From CAZUDI01 sp964618975 (GTDB taxonomy: Bacteria > Desulfobacterota > Desulfomonilia > UBA1062), in assembly GCA_964618975.1 (NCBI GenBank), contig CAZUDI010000062.1, positions 1-22,137 on the forward strand: DNA of 22,137 nucleotides, in the 5' to 3' direction. How positions within the stretch are numbered: the stretch's first letter is position 1; each line of letters opens with the position of its first letter. Made by a program: the position numbers and the translations under genes. The notes beneath the pieces were generated by a model, which saw only the letters and a list, made by a program, of their open reading frames with translations, had not been told where the DNA came from and did not search any database. This document shows positions 9,601 to 16,261 of this stretch, piece after piece.

Positions 9601-9704
9601 TCCACCTCCTCGTCCAGCAGGGCGATCAGGGCGATAAATTCGCGCTGCGCCGGGGAACAGCCCTCCAGAAAGGCCTCCCTTTCGTCGGTTTTTGTTTCCG
9701 ACAC
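6606..9704 (-). CDS. Sigma-54-dependent activator: winged-helix/TPR + GAF + AAA+ + Fis HTH
   Basis: This is a 1032-aa enhancer-binding protein. From the N-terminus it has a helical, winged-helix-like segment (to about residue 75), a long TPR-type helical repeat region (about 80-540), a GAF domain (about 560-700) and a sigma-54 AAA+ domain. The AAA+ domain shows Walker A GETGVGKE (about 753-760), GAFTGA (800-805) and Walker B GGTLFIDE (D824, E825). It ends with a Fis-type HTH in the last 50 residues (ISGPGGAAEILGLKRTTLY). GAFTGA intact means it should contact sigma-54. There is no receiver domain, so the input is probably a ligand or partner sensed by TPR/GAF. I chose GTG 9704 over GTG 9710 because AGGAGG overlaps the latter but sits 5 nt before the former. 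It is divergent from the MotA/B-like genes. Confidence 0.93.
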   Translation of the reverse strand: MSETKTDEREAFLEGCSPAQREFIALIALLDEEVDVDLLSRLVRLTSGEVVAFVTRLTSQGWLRRSGKMLSLDPSVSPEIRWGLAGELSRARAGEFAELLRVQSDIPGRACARLRLHAGDVQAAAAMENDLAGRALEEGVFERAAYHLERVLACLVGDPHPNPGLYVSAALDLSRLRLHTGWGFESVPDLLQGARSVARQMGDRRSLALIRLLEGRVAYLQNRLEDAMQALGEGLDEVELLGDDDIAMRTAEFSGLYFYIQGRYSEAVAFFERALLAASLRGDRLINFFIPIYLGYSAMITGQFNRALGVLDASLRRCQIDADEQKAVLYQAALGMVLVMMNSHRQGLLHLNEARREAERLGNNRGLYFAYMGLSYSAFVEHRIEESYNVALKGATTVGRERWFTWPVGPQWTWPVALEILAVYDELGFAPIPGYEFDRQVALLLEGPNICFRGTMRRILARRMVDGTGGIDQARELLVQSEADMRRAGDALGLAKTQAELARIKLREACPGEARDLALKAWEGLSAYGRRFFPDELMPLLQAQAPRREEGSRGQVLSRFLDMMDAFVPSTDEDELLSLFVAATAQFFGAERGGMFQFDERSPVRLKAGHNLTGRETQQASFRRSLALITRAGKSGQPLLHEGGEQRTPSVLCLPIMANGTTVGVLYHENNYLEHAFEAFDRDTLRRIARHVSAYIERIGGYCHVGEADTRAEDLAGESTEGFDLLTRNAPMTALVEMVDQVAASDASVLILGETGVGKELLARRIHAHSHRREGPFLVVDLACVPENLAESELLGHERGAFTGADCRRRGKLEQAHGGTLFIDEMGEIPLSMQVKLLRVLQEKTFCRVGGGRELSTDFRLVAATNRDLGAEVAAGRFREDLYYRINVVPVEIPPLRERGGDIVLLAEHFIAGYARKYNRPGLRLGPREREVLLGYHWPGNVRELKNIVERSVILSRSGQLELALPVQPRPSSDDRLTEDRPTLDDLQRRYILRVLRETGGRISGPGGAAEILGLKRTTLYTRMKRLKIRLP

Positions 9705-9804
9705 TTTCACCTCCTGGGCCTTGTCTTAGCGCAGGAGGCAATATATTCCACTCCAGAACGGATTGCAAACTCCAGCCCCAAAGAAGGCGGCACACTTTGA
9801 CCCT

Positions 9805-9856
9805 CGGCCGGCACATATTACCCCTCCCCCCCGGGGGGGGCCCGGCCGGCCCGGGG
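9805..9856. other. GC-only inverted-repeat tract in the divergent regulatory region
   Basis: CGGCCGG (9805-9811) and CCGGCCG (9842-9848) flank a run of 7 C (9826-9832) directly followed by 8 G (9833-9840). More GC palindrome follows, to 9856. It lies about 40-90 bp before the predicted transcription start of the stator genes, where an activator site or a structured barrier could sit. No specific protein site can be named. Confidence 0.4.
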
Positions 9857-9868
9857 CCGTTCGGGCCA

Positions 9869-9884
9869 TGGCATGCTTGATGCT
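9869..9884 (+). promoter_or_regulatory. Candidate sigma-54 (-24/-12) promoter for the MotA/B-like genes
   Basis: TGGCATG-N4-ATGCT matches the consensus TGGCACG-N4-TTGCW at all but two positions. The invariant GG (9870-9871) and GC (9882-9883) are exactly 10 nt apart, as sigma-54 requires. Transcription would start near 9895 and leave a leader of about 34 nt before ATG 9929. The adjacent divergent gene encodes a sigma-54 activator, which strengthens the call. Confidence 0.6.
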
Positions 9885-9928
9885 AACTACAAGGCGGACA
9901 GACAATATTCCCCTCAACGGAGCGTGAC

Positions 9929-10771
9929 ATGATTCGAAAGGTACTTACAGCCGGGCTCATTCTGTCGTTCCTTATCGTGGCTGGCAGCATTCTGGGTGGC
10001 ATCGCGATTTCCACCAATCTCAAGAGCTGTCTGGTGGTTCTGGGCGGCACCCTCCTGTGTGCGCTGCTGGCCTATCCCTGGCAGACCTTCCGTGACCTCG
10101 GGAAGAGCCTCACCGATCTCTGGGAATTCAAGCACCCTGACTATGCCGGACTGGTGCAGCAGATCGAGACCCTGGCTCGCCTGCGGCGTGTCTCGGGTCC
10201 GCGCGAACTGAACACGGCTGGCGACCAGGCCGACAATCCCTTCCTGCGCAAGGGGATCGAGCTGATCGTGGATGGTTACAGCCGCCACGATATCCTCTGC
10301 ATCATGGAAAAGGAATACGAGCTGCATTTCGCGGCCAAGGAGGCCCAGGTCAACCTGCTGTCCACCCTGGCGCGCTTTGCCCCGGCCTTCGGTTTTGTCG
10401 GCACCATCATCGGGCTGATCAATATCCTGAACCATATGACTCAGCCCGAACTGATCGGTCCGGGCATGGCCATGGCGCTTCTGACCACCCTCTACGGCCT
10501 GCTCCTGGCCAACCTGTGCTTTTTGCCCCTGGCCAAGAAACTCTCCGAGAGCACCCGTAGCGAGGCGCTCTTTCTGAACATCATCCTCGAGGGCCTCACG
10601 GACATCGCCGAATCCAAAAATCCCATCTCCATCGCGCACCGCCTGCGCTCCTATCTGGGGGTGCACCTTCAATCCAGCGGGAAAGGGCCGCTACTTCTCG
10701 ATAACCCGCCTCCAGCACACCTTTCCCCGACGCAGACGAAGCTTGCCCCCCCACACACCATCCACGGATAA
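9929..10771 (+). CDS. MotA-family stator/ion channel protein
   Basis: The 280-aa protein has four predicted membrane helices (about residues 5-25, 31-50, 150-170 and 183-203) and a large cytoplasmic loop between helices 2 and 3, which is MotA topology. The core PAFGFVGTIIGLINIL, then IGPGMAMALLTTLYGLLLAN, is the MotA helix 3-4 signature. It should form the ring of a proton- or sodium-driven stator with the MotB-like partner 17 nt downstream. The C-terminal 45 residues are proline-rich and unlike MotA. GGAG lies upstream of the ATG. A predicted sigma-54 promoter precedes it. No other flagellar gene is in the window. Confidence 0.88.
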   Translation: MIRKVLTAGLILSFLIVAGSILGGIAISTNLKSCLVVLGGTLLCALLAYPWQTFRDLGKSLTDLWEFKHPDYAGLVQQIETLARLRRVSGPRELNTAGDQADNPFLRKGIELIVDGYSRHDILCIMEKEYELHFAAKEAQVNLLSTLARFAPAFGFVGTIIGLINILNHMTQPELIGPGMAMALLTTLYGLLLANLCFLPLAKKLSESTRSEALFLNIILEGLTDIAESKNPISIAHRLRSYLGVHLQSSGKGPLLLDNPPPAHLSPTQTKLAPPHTIHG

Positions 10772-10788
10772 CCCGCAGGAACACTTCT

Positions 10789-11490
10789 ATGATGTCGACA
10801 CACAAAGAGCTGAAGGAACGCCTGGAATATTCCGAACGCCGCCGTACACGCATGCAGCGACTCCTCGCCCGGGAAACCCAGGAAGACGACCCCTTCCTCT
10901 GGAGCATGGTGGATATCATGACCCTGCTGCTGGTCTTTTTCATCCTCCTGTATGCCTCTACCATCGGCCGCGCCCCGGCTCCTGCGGCCACGGCTGCGGT
11001 CGCGAAGGGCACCCTCCCCGACGCACAGCAGGAGCTCCGTCGGGATGTCGGGCAGCTGCTCGCCGCCAACCAGAACCTGCGCGTGAGGTGGGACCAGTCG
11101 CGGCCGGTCTTTGTCCTGGACGAACCCATAACCTTTGAGGTGGGCCAAGCCGAGTTGTTGCCTGAGGTCACGCCGGTGCTCATCGACCTGGCGCACTTCA
11201 TCGCCCGGCACCCGCAACACCGGATTGGTGTGGCCGGACATACCGACGATGTGCCCATCCATACGGCGCGTTTCCCCTCCAACTGGGAGCTCTCGACCGC
11301 GCGCGCCGTCAGTGTGGTGAAGTTCCTGTGCGCCCACGGGGCGGACCCCCGACGCATTTCCGCCCAGGGCCACGCCGAATACGCCCCCTTGAGGGGCAAC
11401 ACCTCCGCCCAGGAACGCCAGCGCAACCGCCGGGTGGAAATCACCCTCTATGCCCCGGTGCCAGACCATCAACCGGCCCGGGAATTGTAG
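10789..11490 (+). CDS. MotB-family stator protein with OmpA-like peptidoglycan-binding domain
   Basis: The 233-aa protein has a basic N-terminal tail, one membrane helix WSMVDIMTLLLVFFILLYA with the ion-carrying aspartate at D42, and a linker. An OmpA-C domain follows (about 115-225) with HTDDVPI, NWELSTARA and NRRVEI motifs. This is MotB architecture: the helix joins the MotA pore and the OmpA domain anchors to peptidoglycan. It is shorter than E. coli MotB, mostly in the linker. The tandem ATG ATG start has AGGA 8-9 nt upstream of the first. It forms a two-gene unit with the MotA-like gene; an ExbD/TolR role is less likely because of the OmpA domain. Confidence 0.88.
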   Translation: MMSTHKELKERLEYSERRRTRMQRLLARETQEDDPFLWSMVDIMTLLLVFFILLYASTIGRAPAPAATAAVAKGTLPDAQQELRRDVGQLLAANQNLRVRWDQSRPVFVLDEPITFEVGQAELLPEVTPVLIDLAHFIARHPQHRIGVAGHTDDVPIHTARFPSNWELSTARAVSVVKFLCAHGADPRRISAQGHAEYAPLRGNTSAQERQRNRRVEITLYAPVPDHQPAREL

Positions 11491-11855
11491 GCGCAGCCCC
11501 CACTACGTTTGGCACAGCACGACCACGCGTGGCAGTAACTGCCGGCTTCACTTTCCGAGCGCGAGGGCCATTGCCCCCACTGTACCATCCCGATCACCCC
11601 CGTCGCTGACGCAGAAAGCGGGTGGAACCGGTCAGCCAGTTGGAGGGGGACCACTCGCAGCTTATCCGTTATACGCCCTGGCTCGCCAACCTGTATGTTG
11701 TCCCCGCCTGACGCACCCAAGGCAGGGCTGGTAACAGGGGAAGAGGCCGTGTCAAGACCACCTGGAAGGGTGGGACCTTTGCGGGAGGTGCATCGCCTCC
11801 GCCTGCCCCCCGACCTCGATGTATCTTGTTGAGATGGTGCTGGTTTATGTGTAAG
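11491..11855. other. Gene-free stretch with two small inverted repeats
   Basis: I see no convincing gene here. It holds a perfect 13-bp palindrome, GGCAGT-A-ACTGCC (11531-11543), just after the motB-like gene. It also holds a hairpin GCGGGAGG/CCTCCGC with a 7-nt loop and one bulge (11781-11802) just before the next gene. The second could be a leader structure of the TrpF-like gene. No T-run follows either, and no known riboswitch consensus could be matched. Confidence 0.4.
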
Positions 11856-12569
11856 ATGTCCATCATCATGACCAAACACGCACAGGACCCCATCATCCAG
11901 ATCGCCGGCATCATCGATATGGCCGAGGCCGAGCTCGTGGTGGAGGCCGGGGCGAATGTTCTGGGCTTCCCCTTGCGGCTCCCCCAAGGCGGTGAAGACC
12001 TGAGCGAGGACGGAGCCCGGGATATCATCCGCCACCTGCCTGCCGACGTCTCCTCCATGCTGATCACCTACCTGGACCGTGCCGAGGAAACCATCACGCT
12101 CTGTGACTATCTGGGGGTCAACGGGGTCCAGCTCCATGGCGCGATTGCCTGGCAGGAACTGCGCAATATCCGCCGCAACCGCCCGGACCTCTTCATCATC
12201 AAGAGCCTGGTGGTCAGAGCGCACAACTACCCCGAGCTCAAGGCCCTCATGCAGGACACGCAGGCCCTTGTGGACGCCTTCATCACCGACACCTTTGACC
12301 CGCAGACCGGCCGCTGCGGGGCCACCGGCTGCGTGCATGACTGGGGCATCAGCCGAAGCCTGGCGCAGACCTCTCCCCGGCCCGTGATCCTCGCCGGCGG
12401 GCTCACCCAGGCCAACGTCCGCCAGGCCATCCTCGAGGTACACCCCGCAGGCGTGGACTCCCACACCGGGGTGGAAGGCCCCGACGGCCGCAAGGACGCC
12501 TCGCTCGTGCGGCGCTTTGTCAGCGAGGCCAAGGCCGGCTTCCGTGCCCTCGGCTCGCGCGCCTCATAG
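11856..12569 (+). CDS. Phosphoribosylanthranilate isomerase (TrpF)-like protein lacking the catalytic Cys
   Basis: This is a 237-aa TIM-barrel protein of the TrpF family. The first strand reads IQIAG where TrpF has IxxCG: the general-base Cys is Ala17. The partner aspartate is kept at D145 (FITDTFD), followed by RCGATGCVHDW, close to the TrpF GGTGxxFDW. The phosphate-binding end is also kept (LAGGLTQANVRQAI, GVDSHTGVE). The fold and ligand site therefore look intact while the normal chemistry should be impaired. No other trp gene is nearby. The start is uncertain: ATGs at 11847, 11856 and 11868 all lack a clear ribosome site. The true role may not be tryptophan synthesis. Confidence 0.8.
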   Translation: MSIIMTKHAQDPIIQIAGIIDMAEAELVVEAGANVLGFPLRLPQGGEDLSEDGARDIIRHLPADVSSMLITYLDRAEETITLCDYLGVNGVQLHGAIAWQELRNIRRNRPDLFIIKSLVVRAHNYPELKALMQDTQALVDAFITDTFDPQTGRCGATGCVHDWGISRSLAQTSPRPVILAGGLTQANVRQAILEVHPAGVDSHTGVEGPDGRKDASLVRRFVSEAKAGFRALGSRAS

Positions 12570-12624
12570 GCGCGGCCACCGGCAAGCGTTCGTGAGGTTG
12601 GCCTGCCTGATCGCTGATATCCGC

Positions 12625-12653
12625 TTGACACCTCATTCAACAATACATTAACT
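12625..12653 (+). promoter_or_regulatory. Possible sigma-70 promoter for the DUF533/GYF-AIM24 genes
   Basis: A perfect -35 box TTGACA (12625-12630) is followed after 17 nt by TTAACT (12648-12653), a weak -10. It lies in a locally AT-rich stretch that stands out from the GC-rich surroundings, about 110 nt before the DUF533-like gene. Confidence 0.4.
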
Positions 12654-12766
12654 TCTTGAAACTATTTTGATCGTTATGGGTTGTATTCCCCACCGCTGGC
12701 CTTTTCAGGGAGGGGGGTAAGGACCGCAGCTGGGGTCCCTGCCCATAATCAGGAAAGGGGTGCGCC

Positions 12767-13402
12767 ATGTTCAACCCGGAAAGGATCCTCACGAGCATGC
12801 TTACGGGCAGACGCGGCATGGGGGGCAAGGCCGCCCTCGGCCTGGGCCTGCTCGGCGTGGCCATGGAGGCCATCGAACATTTCTCCACCCAGGGGCCTGC
12901 GGGCCAGCCCGCACCTCCGTCGCCCTCCCCTGGCGCCCCGGCGGCCGGCCCACCGCCGCCCCCCGGGGCGCTGCCCCCGGGGAGGCCGCCCCAGACCACC
13001 AGCACCCCGCCCCCGCCCCCGCCGGTTGGGCCGGCCAAGGCCACTGCCGCCGATGCGATCCTGCTCATACGCAGCATGGTCGCCGCCGCCCAGGCCGACG
13101 GCATCCTGGACGAACGCGAGCGCGCCAGGATAATGGAGCGGCTCGACTCGGCCGGGCTCGATGAGGAGGAGCGGCGCTTCGTGCTCGCGGAGCTCGAGAA
13201 CCCCCTGGACCTGGAGGCGCTTGTCGGCGCTGTCTCGTCCCCGCTCCAGGCCCAGCAGGTCTATGCGGTCTCCCTGCTGGCCATCGAGGTAGATACCGAC
13301 GCCGAGCGGCGCTACCTCCAACATCTGGCTGAGCGCCTCTGCCTGAGTGAATCCGAGGTGACACGCCTTCACACCGACCTTGGCAGAGACACGCTCCCCT
13401 GA
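12767..13402 (+). CDS. DUF533/TerB-like protein with proline-rich linker
   Basis: The 211-aa protein has three parts. A short N-terminal segment (residues 1-43) has a glycine-rich weakly hydrophobic stretch. A Pro/Ala/Gly linker (about 44-92) has runs of up to six prolines. A helical TerB-like domain (about 93-205) contains IRSMVAAAQADGILDERER, ENPLDLEALV and VYAVSLLAIEVDTDAER. These match DUF533 (YebE family), a relative of the tellurite-resistance TerB fold; function is unknown. GGAAAGGGG precedes the ATG. The gene is 17 nt from the AIM24-type gene, so both are probably one operon, and the proline linker may let the TerB domain engage the partner's GYF domain. Confidence 0.82.
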   Translation: MFNPERILTSMLTGRRGMGGKAALGLGLLGVAMEAIEHFSTQGPAGQPAPPSPSPGAPAAGPPPPPGALPPGRPPQTTSTPPPPPPVGPAKATAADAILLIRSMVAAAQADGILDERERARIMERLDSAGLDEEERRFVLAELENPLDLEALVGAVSSPLQAQQVYAVSLLAIEVDTDAERRYLQHLAERLCLSESEVTRLHTDLGRDTLP

Positions 13403-13419
13403 CATACAAAGGAGGCCCC

Positions 13420-14409
13420 ATGGCACAGTGGTATCTCAGTTACGCAGGTCAGCAGTACGGGCCCTACGACGATTCCCAGGCCATAACCCAGGCAGCCGCC
13501 AATCCGCAGGGCTACGCCTGGCGCGAGGGATACACCGCCTGGGTTCCCATCTCCCAGGTGGCGGAGCTTTCCCGTCCGCGGGAGTCCGCCCCCGCCCCGC
13601 CGCCCGCGAACACGCGTCTGAGCGACGAGGTGGATTTCAGGATTCTGGGGAGCGAGATGCAGTTCGTGGAGATCGAGCTCGACCCGGGCGAGAGCGCGGT
13701 GGCCGAGGCCGGTGCCATGATGTACAAGGACGCCGACATCCAGATCCAAACCGTCTTCGGGGACGGCGCCTCTCAGGCACGGCAGGCCGGTTTCATGGAC
13801 AAGCTCCTGGGGGCCGGCAAGCGCCTGCTCACGGGCGAGAGCCTCTTCATGACCCTCTTCACCCACCAGGGCCAGGGCAAGGCCCATGTGGCCTTTGGGG
13901 CCCCCTACCCCGGCAACATCATCCCGGTCTCCCTCGCCGATGTCGGGGGCTGCCTGATCTGCCAGAAGGACAGCTTCCTGTGCGCCGCCCGCGGCGTCTC
14001 CATCGGCATCCACTTCCAGCGCAAGATCCTCACGGGTCTCTTCGGCGGTGAGGGCTTCATCATGCAGAAGCTCGAAGGCAGCGGCATGATCTTCATGCAC
14101 GCCGGGGGCACCGTGATGGAGCGCCGTCTGGAGGCGGGTCAGATGCTGCACGTGGACACCGGCTGCATCGTGGCCATCGAACCCTCGGTCAGCTTCGACA
14201 TCCAGCAGGCCGGCGGCATCAAGACCGCCCTGTTCGGCGGCGAGGGCTTCTTCTTCGCCACCCTCCAAGGTCCGGGCCGGATATGGCTGCAGTCGCTGCC
14301 CTTCTCGCGCCTGGCCGGCCGCATGCTGGCCGCCGCCCCGCAAAGGGGCGGCCGGCAGGAGGAAGGCTCCCTGCTGGGGCCACTCGGCAACCTGCTGGAC
14401 GGCGACTGA
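13420..14409 (+). CDS. GYF-domain + AIM24/TIGR00266 family protein
   Basis: In this 329-aa protein, residues 4-50 form a GYF_2-type domain (WYLSY, QQYGPYDD, then WREGYTAWVPISQV). Such domains are thought to bind proline-rich peptides. A short linker leads to an AIM24/TIGR00266 domain (about 68-325) with the glycine-rich beta pattern of that family (EAGAMMYK, GEGFIMQKLEGSG, GGEGFFFATLQGPG). AIM24 homologues have been linked to mitochondrial membrane organisation in yeast; bacterial roles are unclear. AGGAGG lies 4 nt before the ATG. The upstream gene supplies a proline-rich segment, a natural candidate ligand for the GYF domain. A strong terminator-like hairpin follows. Confidence 0.87.
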   Translation: MAQWYLSYAGQQYGPYDDSQAITQAAANPQGYAWREGYTAWVPISQVAELSRPRESAPAPPPANTRLSDEVDFRILGSEMQFVEIELDPGESAVAEAGAMMYKDADIQIQTVFGDGASQARQAGFMDKLLGAGKRLLTGESLFMTLFTHQGQGKAHVAFGAPYPGNIIPVSLADVGGCLICQKDSFLCAARGVSIGIHFQRKILTGLFGGEGFIMQKLEGSGMIFMHAGGTVMERRLEAGQMLHVDTGCIVAIEPSVSFDIQQAGGIKTALFGGEGFFFATLQGPGRIWLQSLPFSRLAGRMLAAAPQRGGRQEEGSLLGPLGNLLDGD

Positions 14410-14434
14410 CCCCGGGATTACGCACCGGGGATAA

Positions 14435-14510
14435 CTTGATTTTCTTGAAGGGGGTCCGGGGGGGAACTTCTTTAAAAAGAAGTTCCCCCCCGGGGGCCTG
14501 ATAAATCAAG
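14435..14510. terminator. Very strong bidirectional hairpin between convergent genes
   Basis: The core is an 18-bp perfect inverted repeat (14456-14473 with 14476-14493): CCGGGGGGG then AACTTCTTT on the left arm, and its exact complement on the right, two A between. An outer 8-bp pair, CTTGATTT/AAATCAAG (14435-14442 and 14503-14510), encloses it. CTTTT follows on the plus strand. It lies between the ends of the AIM24 gene and the FGGY kinase gene and should terminate both. Confidence 0.75.
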
Positions 14511-14545
14511 ATCGCCTTTTCAACCTCATCTGTATCCAAGCCGTC

Positions 14546-16120
14546 TCAGTGCGCATTCAGTCTCCGGTAGAGGCCGCGGTTCTTACGGTAGATCCGCACA
14601 AAGCCCTTGAAGAGCTCGTCGTAGATGCGGCGGTTCTCGGGCCTAGGCCGGAAGGTGTGGGCGTACTCCATCAGGGAGGGGATGTCGGCGAAGGTGATCT
14701 CGCCCAGGCCTACGGCGGCGATGAAGGCCGCGCCGCGGGCGTTGGCCTGCATGGGGTCCTTGACCTGAAGGATCTCGCGGTCGAGCACGTCGGAGAGGAT
14801 CTGGCACCAGACATCCGACAGCGCCCCGCCGCCCACCAGGTTGAGCGATGCGAACCGACGCCCCACGAAGCGCTCCACGTATCCGAGGCTCCAGCGGATG
14901 TTGTAGGCCACGCCCTCCAGGAAGGCCCGGATGAGGTGGTCCTGGGTGGTGGTGGTGCTGAGATTGTGGATGCCCGCCCTGAGGGTGGTGTCGTCCACCG
15001 GGGTGCGTTCGCCGTTGAGCCAGGGGGTGACGATCAGTTTGTGGCTGCCGGCGGGCACGCCTTCGGCGATGCGGTCCAGGAGGGTGTAGACATCCGGAGG
15101 CGGGCTCTCGGGCCTTAAGGGGTTGCCGGGAAAGAGCAGGTTGTGGACGAGAAAGGTGATCAGTCCCCCGGCGATGTCCTGCTCGTTCACGCTCTGGTAG
15201 CGGCCCGGGATGGCGGTGGGAAACGCGGCGATGGAATGGAAGGGGTCGGTCTTCTTGAAGGGGATCGGGCACTGCACCCACGACGAGGTGCCGATGTAGA
15301 CATGGCCCTCGTAGTCACGCACCGCGCCCGAGCCGATCAGGGCGCACTGATGGTCGGGCGAGCCCATAAAGACCGGCACGTCGCGGGCGAGCCCGATGGC
15401 GTCGGCCACCGGGGCGGAGAGGGGGGCGAGGACCGCCGTTGAGGAGGCGAGATCCGGGAGCTTGTCGCGGGCGATCCCGGCTTGGCGGATGAGTTCGTCG
15501 TCGTAGTGGATATGATCGACATCGCGGATGTCGGTGACCCAGAAGAGCTGCATGGAATCGTAGGAGGCCCGGCACTGTCCCGTAAGCCGCAGATTGAGGT
15601 AGTCCTTGCTGGGCAGGAAGGTCGCGGTTCGCGCATAGACCTCGGGGAACTCCTCCCGGATGAGCAGCACGTGGGCGATGTCGTCCTTGCCCGAGAGTGT
15701 CGGTCCGCCCCCTGTGGGAGGCAGCCACCGGAGGAGCTGACGCAGCCCGTAGCCCTGGATGCTGGGAAACCCGCGCATGAGGCGTTTCACATAAGGCGCG
15801 CCGCGCGAGTCCATCCAGGTGAGCGCGGGCATGAGGTGGTCACCCTTGCGGTCCACCGCCACGGTGCTGGAAAAGGTGCTCGAGACGCACACGGCCCGGA
15901 TCCGCTCGGCGGGCACCGCCCCCCTTCGAACGAGGGTGCCGCAGGCCCGCAGCAGGGCGTCCCACCAGTCACAGGGGTCCTGCTCGGCCCCGCCGCCTTC
16001 GAGAAAGTGTATCGGCGTCTCCTCGAAGGCAAAATCCACCACCTGCCCCCTGGTGGAGACAAGGGCGGCCTTGATCCCCGAGGTGCCGTGATCGATGGCC
16101 AGGACATACGTGTTCGACAT
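14546..16120 (-). CDS. FGGY-family carbohydrate kinase
   Basis: The 524-aa protein has the FGGY two-lobe fold. The N-terminal phosphate motif DHGTSG is at residues 10-15, the catalytic-base motif GSPDHQ has D256, GTSSWV is near 277, and the C-lobe ATP motif LVGGGALSDVW is near 436. Length and motifs fit xylulokinase or related pentulose/polyol kinases, which phosphorylate the sugar with ATP; the exact sugar is not readable. GGAGGG lies just upstream of the ATG. It lies 141 nt downstream of the saccharopine-dehydrogenase-like gene on the same strand, with a hairpin between. Convergent with the AIM24 gene. Confidence 0.9.
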   Translation of the reverse strand: MSNTYVLAIDHGTSGIKAALVSTRGQVVDFAFEETPIHFLEGGGAEQDPCDWWDALLRACGTLVRRGAVPAERIRAVCVSSTFSSTVAVDRKGDHLMPALTWMDSRGAPYVKRLMRGFPSIQGYGLRQLLRWLPPTGGGPTLSGKDDIAHVLLIREEFPEVYARTATFLPSKDYLNLRLTGQCRASYDSMQLFWVTDIRDVDHIHYDDELIRQAGIARDKLPDLASSTAVLAPLSAPVADAIGLARDVPVFMGSPDHQCALIGSGAVRDYEGHVYIGTSSWVQCPIPFKKTDPFHSIAAFPTAIPGRYQSVNEQDIAGGLITFLVHNLLFPGNPLRPESPPPDVYTLLDRIAEGVPAGSHKLIVTPWLNGERTPVDDTTLRAGIHNLSTTTTQDHLIRAFLEGVAYNIRWSLGYVERFVGRRFASLNLVGGGALSDVWCQILSDVLDREILQVKDPMQANARGAAFIAAVGLGEITFADIPSLMEYAHTFRPRPENRRIYDELFKGFVRIYRKNRGLYRRLNAH

Positions 16121-16152
16121 AGTCCCTCCTTCAATTCAGATCCAGGGCCTAA

Positions 16153-16230
16153 CCTCCCGGGGAGGCCGCCGGCTGCATAGGGATACCCCCTCAGGATCAA
16201 ACCCCGCCTGCCGGAACCTGTTCCCGGCGG
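16153..16230 (-). terminator. Hairpins between oxidoreductase and kinase genes
   Basis: CCGCC (16204-16208) pairs with GGCGG (16226-16230), with inner CCGGAAC/GTTCCCGG. A second small palindrome, CCTCC-CGG-GGAGG (16153-16165), lies nearer the kinase start. There is no T-run. They may attenuate read-through from the oxidoreductase into the kinase gene, or process the transcript. Confidence 0.35.
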
Positions 16231-16261
16231 TGCGCCCCTTCGTCCGGGACGCCGGCGGTTT

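Noticed and set aside
6606..9710. Start of the sigma-54 activator at GTG 9710
   Set aside because: The AGGAGG site overlaps this codon; GTG 9704 has proper spacing.
9929..11490. Zorya-type anti-phage system (ZorA/ZorB)
   Set aside because: No ZorC, ZorD or ZorE follows, and the MotA-like protein lacks the long cytoplasmic tail of ZorA.
11720..11815. Cobalamin riboswitch before the TrpF-like gene
   Set aside because: A GGTAACAGGGGAA stretch looks similar to part of the motif, but the B12-box and the rest of the conserved core are missing.
13369..14343. Minus-strand frame of 324 codons
   Set aside because: It is the antisense shadow of the GYF-AIM24 gene, which has a strong ribosome site and clear domains.
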